From: an uncultured Eubacteriales bacterium | GTDB taxonomy: Bacteria > Bacillota > Clostridia > Oscillospirales > Oscillospiraceae | Direction: 5' to 3' | DNA: 64,000 bases | Assembly (NCBI GenBank): GCA_900549485.1 | Contig: UROG01000003.1 | Coordinates: 25,836-89,835, forward strand | Shown here: positions 8,606 through 15,726 of the stretch, one piece after another | How positions within the stretch are numbered: position 1 is the stretch's first letter | How the letters are laid out: the number at the start of each line of letters is the position of its first letter | Made by a program: the position numbers and the translations under genes | Notes under the pieces: model-generated | Databases searched by the model: none | What the model was told of the DNA's origin: nothing | The model's input: the letters and a program-made list of their open reading frames with translations, nothing else

Positions 8606-9766
8606 TCAGCCCTGCGGCACAGTGCGGATTATGCCGTCGATCTTTCTTGCGCAGAGGATAAAGTCCTCCTCCTTCCAGCCCTTTGTGGTCATGGCGGGGG
8701 TGCCTATCCTTACGCCGCTTGTCTGGGTGGGATTCCTCTTTTCGCCGGGAACGCAGTTCTTGTTGAGCGTGATGCCGTACCCGTCCAGAGTGTCCTGAAC
8801 CGTCTTGCCGGTGAGGTATGGGTGAGTGCGGCTGAAATCGACGACGAACATATGGTTGTCCGTGCCGCCGCTCACAACGTCATAGCCGAGGGCGGCAAAC
8901 TCCGCCGCCATTGCCTTCGCGTTGCGGCAGACCTGATGGATATACTGACGGAACTGCTCCGTGCAGGCCTCCTCCGCCGTGACCGCCTTTCCGGCGATTA
9001 TATGCTGCAAGGGGCCGCCCTGCGTACCGGGGAATACGGCGCTGTCGATTTTCTTTGCAAGCTCCTGAGTGCTGAATATCAGACCGCCTCTCGTACCGCG
9101 CAGCGTTTTATGGGTGGTGGTCGTGATGATGTCCGCCAGACCGAAGGGAGAAATATGATCCCCCGCGGCGATAAGCCCTGCCACATGAGCCATATCCACC
9201 ATGAAATACGCGCCGACAGCGCGCGCGATTTCGGCAAAGATCCTGTAATCTATCTCACGGCTGTAAGCGGACGCGCCGGCAAGTATAAGCTGCGGGCGGA
9301 ACTGCTCCGCCTTGTGCCTGACGTCCTCATAGTCGATGCGGCCGGTTTCGTCGATACCGTAATTGACGATATTGTAAAGCTTGCCGGAAAAATTCACGGG
9401 GCTTCCGTGGGTAAGATGCCCGCCGTCGTCCAGCGCGATGGACAATATTGTATCGCCGGGGCTGAGCACCGCCATGTAAGCCGCCATATTTGCCCCGCTT
9501 CCGCAGTGCGGCTGAACGTTGACAGCGTAATCCGTCCTGAAGACCTCCTGCCACTTGCTCTTGCAGTAGCTCTCCAGCGCGTCCACACACTGACAGCCGC
9601 CATAATAGCGCCTGCCGGGGTAGCCCTCGCTGTATTTATTTGTAAGACAGCTTCCGACGGCTTTCATAACGTTCTCGCTGACAAAATTTTCGGATGCGAT
9701 AAGCTCGACATTATTGTTCTGCCGGAGCTGCTCCGCTTCTATAAATTCAAAAACCTTACTTTCCAT
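8606..9766 (-). CDS. glyA: Serine hydroxymethyltransferase
   Basis: Interconverts serine and glycine with tetrahydrofolate, feeding one-carbon metabolism. PLP enzyme, fold type I: ELIASENFVSENV, YSEGYPGRRYYGGC, NVQPHCGSGANMA, MVDMAHVAGLIAAG and the lysine motif THKTLRGTRGG (Lys220 by my count) are all present. The start MESKVFEF follows GGAAGGGC. The protein has 386 residues, some 25 fewer than common bacterial SHMTs (about 410), with the shortening in the C-terminal domain, which is still seen as GVRIGTPAMTTKGWKEEDF. It is a single-gene unit with its own promoter and terminator. Confidence 0.96.
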   Translation of the reverse strand: MESKVFEFIEAEQLRQNNNVELIASENFVSENVMKAVGSCLTNKYSEGYPGRRYYGGCQCVDALESYCKSKWQEVFRTDYAVNVQPHCGSGANMAAYMAVLSPGDTILSIALDDGGHLTHGSPVNFSGKLYNIVNYGIDETGRIDYEDVRHKAEQFRPQLILAGASAYSREIDYRIFAEIARAVGAYFMVDMAHVAGLIAAGDHISPFGLADIITTTTHKTLRGTRGGLIFSTQELAKKIDSAVFPGTQGGPLQHIIAGKAVTAEEACTEQFRQYIHQVCRNAKAMAAEFAALGYDVVSGGTDNHMFVVDFSRTHPYLTGKTVQDTLDGYGITLNKNCVPGEKRNPTQTSGVRIGTPAMTTKGWKEEDFILCARKIDGIIRTVPQG

Positions 9767-9810
9767 TGCTTTGCCCTTCCGTTTGTGGATCAAAACTTTT
9801 TTTCTCAGAT

Positions 9811-9839
9811 ATAATATACGTTTTCCGGTTTTTTGTAAA
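9811..9839 (-). promoter_or_regulatory. glyA promoter
   Basis: Minus strand TTTACA (9834-9839), 17-bp spacer, TATTAT (9811-9816), 45 bp upstream of the glyA ATG. Confidence 0.6.
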
Positions 9840-9915
9840 GAGCGGGAAGCCTGAATATTTCTTGACCCTCCTGGAAATAATAGCGAATGTACTTCATTGA
9901 GAGGAGAAAATTTAC

Positions 9916-10128
9916 ATGATAATGGATCGCATAGCCCTTATCCTTGCCATCATAGGCGGCGTCAATTGGGGCAGCGTGGGACTTTTCCGCTTTGATATTG
10001 TTGCATGGCTGTTCGGCGGTCAGACCGCAACGGTCAGCCGCGTGATCTACACGCTGGTAGGTCTGTCCGCGCTGTGGTGCGTGTCGCTTCTGTTCAGAAC
10101 CGACAGCGTAGCCGACGACGGCATCTGA
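9916..10128 (+). CDS. DUF378-family small membrane protein
   Basis: A 70-residue protein with two transmembrane helices and the DUF378 pattern DRIALILAIIGGVNWGSVGL followed by FDIVAWLFGG and IYTLVGLSALW. The family is widespread in Firmicutes and has no proven function. GAGAGGAGAAAA lies before the ATG. Single gene, divergent from glyA. Confidence 0.85.
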   Translation: MIMDRIALILAIIGGVNWGSVGLFRFDIVAWLFGGQTATVSRVIYTLVGLSALWCVSLLFRTDSVADDGI

Positions 10129-10146
10129 CCGAGGCCCGCGCCGCGC

Positions 10147-10199
10147 AAAAAAACAACGTCTCCGCCGCCGGCCGCGGCCGGCGGACGGGGGCGTTGTTT
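10147..10199. terminator. Long GC-rich terminator hairpin
   Basis: AAACAACG (10151-10158) pairs with CGTTGTTT (10192-10199) around an inner GC palindrome (CCGGCCGCGGCCGG). On the minus strand the stem is followed by T7, so it can end the solute-binding-protein transcript; it may also stop the DUF378 transcript on plus. Confidence 0.65.
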
Positions 10200-10353
10200 C
10201 CCCTTTAAGCAGCGCCGCGGCGCCGCCCGGACAGTCAGTAAAATCGGAAAACCTCAAATTCGGCAGTCATTGAAAGGCCTGCATGGGGGCGCGGCCGCTT
10301 CCGGAGCGCGGCGCCGCCGCGGATGCACGGCGCAGACCCTGCCTGCACCCGGA

Positions 10354-10392
10354 TCACTCGTCGTCATTTACTGTGAAGCCGATATACCGCAT
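10354..10392 (-). pseudogene. Out-of-frame tail of the solute-binding lipoprotein
   Basis: Directly after the stop of the lipoprotein gene, another frame reads MRYIGFTVNDDE and then stops. In normal SBP_bac_3 proteins the segment after the 'DSxxxYY' strand reads like xxxVGxxFTDE, so these 12 residues look like the missing end of the protein, separated by a frameshift at about 10392. Either a real frameshift or a sequence error. Confidence 0.4.
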
Positions 10393-11198
10393 CAGTGACA
10401 GTTGAAGTAATAAAGCGCCGTGCTGTCTGTGAGAACGACGTCGCACTTTCCGGCGTAGAGATTTTCAAAGCACTCCGCCGTGCCGCCGGCAAGCCTTGTG
10501 ATCTGACCGAGGCGCTTTGCGATAGACGGGTCGGTGTTGAGCGCGTCCATCGCCTCTGAGGTGGAGCTCATGCACATATTCTTGCCGGAGAGCATAAGCT
10601 TGCTGCGTATGCTTGACCCGGCTCTTGCGGCGATGACGATATCGTTATGTACATACGGCCCGTACTGTGTGAGCTTCTTTTCGTCAATATCCTCCTGCAT
10701 GAGCGCGATGCCGCCCCATGCGCAGTCGATATTTCCGGAGGAAAGCTCGATATATGCATTTTCCTTTTCTATGGCCTGCATTTGCAGCGTCCAGCCAAGC
10801 CTTTCGCACACGGCGTTTGCAAGCTCCACATCAAAGCCCCAGAACTGCCCGTTGGACAGGTATGCCATCGGGAAGGCGTTTATGTCCACGCCGATGATGA
10901 AGACCCTCGGGTCGGGCGGTGTGAGCTGGGACAGGGCGTCGGCGTTTTTCCGGAAGCTTATGATATCCTGTCCGAACCATTTTGCGGTGAGCTGTTCAAT
11001 CCTGCCCTCTGCGGCAAGCGTCTCAAGCGCGGCGGTGACATAGAAGTAAACTGGGTCGTCGTTGCGGAAGCCCAGAGAATAATCCTGCTCGACAAGCGTG
11101 ACGATCGACGACACGCCGTAGCCGGAGGAGCTGCCGCAGGCGCACAGCGACAGGCACAGTGCAATAAGCAGAACAAGCGGAATGACGGTTTTTTTCAT
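10392..11198 (-). CDS. Solute-binding lipoprotein (SBP_bac_3-like), apparently circularly permuted
   Basis: An extracytoplasmic binding lipoprotein of the amino-acid type. The start MKKTVIPLVLLIALCLSLC leads to lipobox LCAC. After the signal, residues about 35-75 (DYSLGFRNDDPVYFYV and EGRIEQLTAKWFG) resemble the C-terminal end of SBP_bac_3 proteins, while FIIGVDINAFPMAYL and GFDVELANAVCERLGW, which normally form the beginning, come after it. The chain ends at VVLTDSTALYYFNCH, where a normal protein crosses back between lobes. So the lobe order is rotated. GGAG lies 15 nt before the ATG. No permease or ATPase gene is adjacent. Confidence 0.7.
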   Translation of the reverse strand: MKKTVIPLVLLIALCLSLCACGSSSGYGVSSIVTLVEQDYSLGFRNDDPVYFYVTAALETLAAEGRIEQLTAKWFGQDIISFRKNADALSQLTPPDPRVFIIGVDINAFPMAYLSNGQFWGFDVELANAVCERLGWTLQMQAIEKENAYIELSSGNIDCAWGGIALMQEDIDEKKLTQYGPYVHNDIVIAARAGSSIRSKLMLSGKNMCMSSTSEAMDALNTDPSIAKRLGQITRLAGGTAECFENLYAGKCDVVLTDSTALYYFNCH

Positions 11199-11297
11199 CT
11201 TTATTATACGAGTCTCCTTGCGCGCAAAGGTTTTTGGGCATCCTCCGGCGCAGGGAGGATTTTTTTGCCGTTCCGGCGGAAGGCGTGGGAACATGAT

Positions 11298-13325
11298 TCA
11301 GTGTCTGGGCGAATAGCCGCCGCTTCTGCCGCCTCTGCCGCCTCTGCCGAACATTGACGACAGCTCGTCGTCCTCGTCCTCATCGTCCCCGACGCTCCGG
11401 AAGCTCCTGCGGGCGGGGGAGGAGCTTTTTGCGGACTGCGTAAGCGGCGCTCTGCGCACGGGCGGGACGTAACCGTCCTCGTCGTCCTCATCCGCATCCT
11501 CGTCTTCATCGTCGTAGTAAGAGGCGGCTCTGCGCGGTGCGGCAGTGCGCCGGTTACGGGACGCGGTGCGCACGGGCGGGACGTAACCGTCCTCCTCGTC
11601 TTCTTCATCCTCGTCCTCGTAATCGTCGCGATCGTCGTATGCGGCAAGCCTTCCGGCGGAAACGGTGTTCCGGCGCTCCTTCATGCCGCGCACCTTCCGC
11701 GGCGCACCGCCATCATCGTCCGCAGCGGTATCCGCGGCAAAGGCGCGGCGTCTGACGGCGGAAACGGACGCTCCGGCGCTCTTTCTCGGAGAGTAGAGAA
11801 CAACATCGTCGTCCTCATCGTCTTCCTCGTCCTCGTCGTCATAATCGGCATAGCCGCGCCCGCTCATGCCGCGGGCGGGAGAGGCGTCCCTGTGCAGGAT
11901 GCCGGCGAACGGAGAGGGCGCTTTGCCTGACCGCTTCGCGTCTGCCGCTTTGCCTGCGGGCTTTGCGCTTACCGCTCTTCGTGCGGGCGGGGCGTAATCG
12001 TCCTCGTCGTCTTCGTCTTCGTCGTAGTCATCTTCGTCGTAATAATCGTCTTCGTCTTCGTCGTAGTCGTCTTCATCCTCGTAATCGCCGTAATCATCGT
12101 AACCGCGCCTGCCTCGGCGGCGCGGCGCAGGCATTTCCTCAAGCTCCCTGCGCTTGCGCATGGAGGTGACGACGGCCGCCGCTATCAGAACGGCGACTAT
12201 CACGGCGCCGGCAATGCCGACGTATCTGAGTATCTTTGAGATAACGGCCTTGCGCGCCGCTGCCTTTTCCTCCTTTTCGGCGGCTCTCAGCGCGGCTTCC
12301 TCGGCGGCCTTTTTATCGGCCTCTTCCTTGGCTATGCGCGCTTCCTCCTCGGCCTTGGCTTTTGCCTCGGCCTCGGCGGCGGCCTGCTCGGCGGCTATGC
12401 GCTCCTGCTCGGCGCGCTCCTGCTCGGCCTTGTATTCGCTGAGCTTGGTGTCCAGCTCAAGAGTATAGTTGACAAACAGCTCCGCCAGATCGCCCATGAA
12501 CTGCTCTCCCTTTTTCGCGTCCGCGGTCATTACGGTGAGCACTATGGGGTTGGGAGTGTAGATGATGCCGGTGTTGTTGTGCCACTCGGTGTTGCGCGAA
12601 TCCTTGTAATAGCCGTACTTCTGCGCGATCTGATATGTATCGCCGAGCTTGAGGTGATAATAATTCTGCGGCTGGGCGGTCTTGAGAAGACCGATTATGT
12701 TCGGGAAGCGGCTCTGATCGTTATAGAGCGTACACATCACGTCGTTCATGAAGCGGGCGGTGAAATAGCTGTACTCCACAAAGTCGCTGTGATAATAGCT
12801 TTCGGGGAGGGAGGAATACGCCTGATACATGGGGCGCGTACCCTTTTCAAAGGATTTCTTCACCGTCTCGCCGGTGAGATAGCGCATGGTGTTGTGGGCA
12901 TAGTCGTTGTTGGAATCGACCAGCACGATCTTCTCCACCTGCGACAGCGGCAGACCCATGATATCGGTATCCTGCGAGATCTCGCCCTTGGAGTCCTTTT
13001 CCGCCATTATCATCATCAGCGGGACCTTATAAATGCTCGCGCTGTAAAACCACATATCGGGGTTGTAGTACCACGAATTGCCCGTGGCGAGATATGTATA
13101 CGCAATGGCCAGCTTTGAGCTGTCCACGAGAGAGGCGTCGGTATACTGCTTTATGAGCGCGTTGACCTTCTCGGAAATGGCGGCCTCGTCAAGAATGGTC
13201 GTGCCGTCGCCGGTATCCTCCGGCGCACTCGAGACTTCAAGAGCGGCAAGAGCCGACACACCGACTGAGGCAACAATCGCCGCGCATAAAAGTAACGATA
13301 TAATACCTTTGATATGTCTTCTCAT
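11298..13325 (-). CDS. Membrane-anchored beta-lactamase-fold protein with acidic repeat tail
   Basis: 675 residues. Signal peptide (1-28); a class A beta-lactamase/transpeptidase-like domain (about 45-290) with SxxK motif SASIYK (Ser97, Lys100), SNN (138-140) in place of SDN, and KYG (236-238) in the KTG position; an Ala/Glu/Lys coiled coil (291-360); one transmembrane helix (366-388) followed by KRRE; then a cytoplasmic tail of nearly 290 residues dominated by Asp/Glu runs, with recurring DGYVPPVR and APPARRA units. The domain resembles the family PF13354 group of enzymes and catalytically weak relatives. Substrate is unknown; a cell-wall role is likely. AGGAGCATTGTGCG precedes the ATG. Single gene, divergent from the heat-shock region. 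Confidence 0.75.
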   Translation of the reverse strand: MRRHIKGIISLLLCAAIVASVGVSALAALEVSSAPEDTGDGTTILDEAAISEKVNALIKQYTDASLVDSSKLAIAYTYLATGNSWYYNPDMWFYSASIYKVPLMMIMAEKDSKGEISQDTDIMGLPLSQVEKIVLVDSNNDYAHNTMRYLTGETVKKSFEKGTRPMYQAYSSLPESYYHSDFVEYSYFTARFMNDVMCTLYNDQSRFPNIIGLLKTAQPQNYYHLKLGDTYQIAQKYGYYKDSRNTEWHNNTGIIYTPNPIVLTVMTADAKKGEQFMGDLAELFVNYTLELDTKLSEYKAEQERAEQERIAAEQAAAEAEAKAKAEEEARIAKEEADKKAAEEAALRAAEKEEKAAARKAVISKILRYVGIAGAVIVAVLIAAAVVTSMRKRRELEEMPAPRRRGRRGYDDYGDYEDEDDYDEDEDDYYDEDDYDEDEDDEDDYAPPARRAVSAKPAGKAADAKRSGKAPSPFAGILHRDASPARGMSGRGYADYDDEDEEDDEDDDVVLYSPRKSAGASVSAVRRRAFAADTAADDDGGAPRKVRGMKERRNTVSAGRLAAYDDRDDYEDEDEEDEEDGYVPPVRTASRNRRTAAPRRAASYYDDEDEDADEDDEDGYVPPVRRAPLTQSAKSSSPARRSFRSVGDDEDEDDELSSMFGRGGRGGRSGGYSPRH

Positions 13326-13435
13326 CGCACAATGCTCCTTTTATCTGCAATGTCAACAATATACCACAAGTAACTAATTTATGTCAACCGAAAAACGGAC
13401 ATATTTCGCCCCTTGCATCCGGAAAAAGAAGGAAA

Positions 13436-13552
13436 ATGCGTCGGAAAAGGCTTGCGGCGGTCGTTGACGGCCAGCCGCTTGCGCTTGTCCCGAGAAGCCA
13501 GTGCGTGGAGCTTGTCGAGGCAGTCAACCGCGTGACGCTCGCCGCGTCCTGA
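13436..13552 (+). CDS. Possible 38-residue protein or gene remnant
   Basis: ATG at 13436 preceded by AGAAGGAAA reads MRRKRLAAVVDGQPLALVPR and continues for 18 more residues to a TGA at 13550-13552. A perfect terminator with U-tract follows 17 bp later on the same strand, which argues that this strand is transcribed. Another short frame from ATG 13381 gives 28 residues. I recognise no family. It may be a small protein, or the 3' end of a decayed gene. Confidence 0.3.
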   Translation: MRRKRLAAVVDGQPLALVPRSQCVELVEAVNRVTLAAS

Positions 13553-13568
13553 GTTTTTCAGCAAGATG

Positions 13569-13602
13569 ATTCCCTCTCTCTGGAGAGGGAATTTTTATTT
13601 TT
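13569..13602 (+). terminator. Rho-independent terminator
   Basis: Perfect 10-bp stem ATTCCCTCTC (13569-13578) / GAGAGGGAAT (13583-13592), loop TCTG, then TTTTATTTTT. It only has a U-tract on the plus strand, where the sole upstream candidate is the small reading frame at 13436. Confidence 0.8.
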
Positions 13603-13675
13603 GCGTTTATCGGCACGGGATGGGCATGATAAGTGTATAAAGTGTTAACATTTTGCTTTTTTGCCCCTGCGGCTA

Positions 13676-13704
13676 TTGACAAAGGGTGTGCACGGTGATA
13701 TATT
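13676..13704 (+). promoter_or_regulatory. Promoter of the hrcA-grpE-dnaK-dnaJ operon
   Basis: TTGACA (13676-13681), 17-bp spacer, TATATT (13699-13704): near-consensus sigma-A promoter whose -10 box overlaps the CIRCE operator. Confidence 0.85.
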
Positions 13705-13729
13705 AGCACTCGAACAAAGAGAGTGCCAA
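13703..13729 (+). promoter_or_regulatory. CIRCE operator (HrcA binding site)
   Basis: TTAGCACTC (13703-13711), 9-bp spacer, GAGTGCCAA (13721-13729), against consensus TTAGCACTC-N9-GAGTGCTAA: one mismatch. A further perfect half-site GAGTGCTAA is at 13744-13752. HrcA bound here would block the promoter until heat shock. Confidence 0.92.
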
Positions 13730-13805
13730 CAGTCGGAGAAGGCGAGTGCTAAACAATTGAAAACCGACGGAGTTCGGATACGGCTCTTTGCTAAGGGTGA
13801 ACGGA

Positions 13806-14903
13806 ATGACTGTCAGCGAGAGAAAAAAGAAAATACTTGCGGCAGTTGTGGATGAATATATCCGCACAGCCGAACCGGTGGGCAGCAGGTTCATCGCCGA
13901 GAAGGCGGGACTTGGGTGCTCCTCGGCGACTATTCGCAACGAGCTTGCGGAGCTTGTGAACATGGGTTATCTTGAGCAGCCGCACACCTCCGCCGGACGC
14001 GTCCCTACCCCGGCCGGGTACAGGATGTACGTCAACGAGCTTATGGAAAAGCAGAAGCTTTCCCTTGAGGAGACGGAGGAGATAAACAGCAGGCTCAACG
14101 TGAAGCTCAGGCAGCTTGACGAGACGATAAGCGACGTCAGCCGCCTTGCCTCGCAGATAACCGATTATCCCGCTCTTGCCCTCACCACACGCGCTCCTGC
14201 GCTCATCAAAAGATTCGACATTATCTATGTGGACGCGAACACATTTATAATAGTGGTCATGCTCTCGGACAGCACGGTGAAAAACAAGCTTGTTCACCTT
14301 CCCGTGTCTGTGACGGAGCAGATGATGAAAAAGCTTTCGGTTTTGTTCAACGCAAATTTCGTGGGCATTTCCGAGGAGCAGATAACCCCGCTGCTGATCT
14401 CCTCGACGGAGCGGGCGGCGGACGACACGATGGGCATTACATCGGTCATCGCGTCCTTTGCCATTGAGGTTCTGTCGGAGGCCTTCAGACCGACGGCGTT
14501 CGTCGCGGGAGAGAACAGGCTTCTCAACCAGCCCGAATACAGGGACCCCGACAAGGCGCACCGCCTTATGAGCTATCTCTCGGGCGGGAATCACATCCTG
14601 CCGGACGAAGAGCTGGCATCGCTTGCCGACAACGGCGTTCAGGTGCTTATCGGTCCGGAAAACGTGGCGGAGGAGCTGAAGGATTCCAGCGTTGTTATAG
14701 CGACCTACGACGCGGGGGATAATACAAAGGGGCTTATCGGCGTGGTCGGGCCGACGCGTATGGATTATTCGGCCGTCGCCGCGAAGCTCAGCGCCCTTGC
14801 CGCAGGACTTTCAAGACGCCTCGGCACGGGGGACGCGCCCCCGGAGGGGATGCACAACAAACTGATAATAGGCCGCCGGAAGCCGCCGAAGAAGGATGAA
14901 TGA
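13806..14903 (+). CDS. hrcA: Heat-inducible transcription repressor HrcA
   Basis: HrcA represses class I heat-shock genes by binding CIRCE and needs GroEL to stay active. The N-terminal winged helix reads VSERKKKILAAVVDEYIRTA and SSATIRNELAELVNMGYLEQ; PHTSAGRVPTPAGYRMYVNEL is the family signature, and the C-terminus GVVGPTRMDYSAV matches the conserved end. 365 residues, slightly longer than usual (about 340). ATG 13806 follows AAGGGTGAACGGA, a weak site; an upstream TTG in frame adds six residues. First gene of the operon, controlled by its own CIRCE. Confidence 0.96.
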   Translation: MTVSERKKKILAAVVDEYIRTAEPVGSRFIAEKAGLGCSSATIRNELAELVNMGYLEQPHTSAGRVPTPAGYRMYVNELMEKQKLSLEETEEINSRLNVKLRQLDETISDVSRLASQITDYPALALTTRAPALIKRFDIIYVDANTFIIVVMLSDSTVKNKLVHLPVSVTEQMMKKLSVLFNANFVGISEEQITPLLISSTERAADDTMGITSVIASFAIEVLSEAFRPTAFVAGENRLLNQPEYRDPDKAHRLMSYLSGGNHILPDEELASLADNGVQVLIGPENVAEELKDSSVVIATYDAGDNTKGLIGVVGPTRMDYSAVAAKLSALAAGLSRRLGTGDAPPEGMHNKLIIGRRKPPKKDE

Positions 14904-14951
14904 AAACGGCGTAAGGCTTTGAGCCGGCAATGAAAGAAGGAGATGATCCGA

Positions 14952-15557
14952 ATGAGCACAGATAACGAAAAGAAGCAGACCGCAGCTCAGGCGGAGGAAG
15001 AAAAGGAAAACGCCGCCCCGGATAAGGGCGAGGAAATAAAGGACGCCGCTCCCGCCGGAGAGACGAAGGGCGAGAACAAAAAGAAGCCCGCCAAGAAGGA
15101 CAAGAAAGCCGAGGAGAAGGAAAAGGAAGAGCTTCATGCTCAGGCGCTTGCGGAAAAGGACGATAAGTACCTCCGCCTTGCCGCAGAGTATGACAACTTC
15201 CGCCGCCGCTCCCAGAAGGAGAAGGAGAGCCTTTACAACGACATCAAGGCGGACGTTCTCACAAAGTTCCTGCCGGTTTACGACAATCTTGAAAGGGCGC
15301 TGAAAGCTTCCACCGAGGATGAGGCGTACCGCAGGGGCGTCGAGATGATAATGGCGCAGTTCAATGCGACCATGGAAAAGCTCCATGTGGAGAAGATAGA
15401 CTGTCTCGGCAAGACGTTCGATCCCGCGCTGCACAACGCGGTAATGCACATTGACGATGAGACGAAGGGCGAGAACGAGATCGTCGAGGTCTTCCAGGAG
15501 GGCTTCAGGATAGGAGACAAGGTCATCCGCTTTGCAATGGTCAAGGTTGCAAACTGA
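14952..15557 (+). CDS. grpE: GrpE, DnaK nucleotide-exchange factor
   Basis: Releases ADP from DnaK. The first 70 residues are a Lys/Glu-rich, low-complexity extension; the coiled coil and wing domain follow with YLRLAAEYDNFRRRSQKEKE, FLPVYDNLERAL and the C-terminal FDPALHNAVMHIDD and EVFQEGFRIGDKVIRFAMV. The start at 14952 is favoured because GAAGGAG lies 9 nt before it, while the ATG at 14943 directly abuts that site. 201 residues, normal length. Lies 48 bp after hrcA. Confidence 0.96.
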   Translation: MSTDNEKKQTAAQAEEEKENAAPDKGEEIKDAAPAGETKGENKKKPAKKDKKAEEKEKEELHAQALAEKDDKYLRLAAEYDNFRRRSQKEKESLYNDIKADVLTKFLPVYDNLERALKASTEDEAYRRGVEMIMAQFNATMEKLHVEKIDCLGKTFDPALHNAVMHIDDETKGENEIVEVFQEGFRIGDKVIRFAMVKVAN

Positions 15558-15568
15558 TCGGGTTTTAC

Positions 15569-15640
15569 CCCGCACCCTTTTGGCTTTGCCGGAGGAACGC
15601 ACAAACTAATTTTCCCGCACCCTTTTGGCTTTGCCAAAAG
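15569..15640 (+). repeat. 22-bp direct repeat and hairpin between grpE and dnaK
   Basis: Two identical 22-bp copies (15569-15590 and 15614-15635, 45-bp period) with core CACCCTTTTGGCTTTGCC. The second extends into a perfect hairpin CTTTTGGC-TTT-GCCAAAAG (15622-15640). No U-tract follows, so it is more likely a transcript-processing or stability element than a terminator. Confidence 0.6.
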
Positions 15641-15726
15641 AATTTAAAAAAGGACAAACCGGCTATGTGCCGTTTGTTATATAAATTAAGTAAAAAATTA
15701 TTTTCGTTATATAGGAGGAAATCACA

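Noticed and set aside
13848..13856. DnaA-box-like TGTGGATGA inside hrcA
   Set aside because: One mismatch in a coding region, a frequent chance event; it encodes conserved Val-Asp-Glu residues of HrcA.
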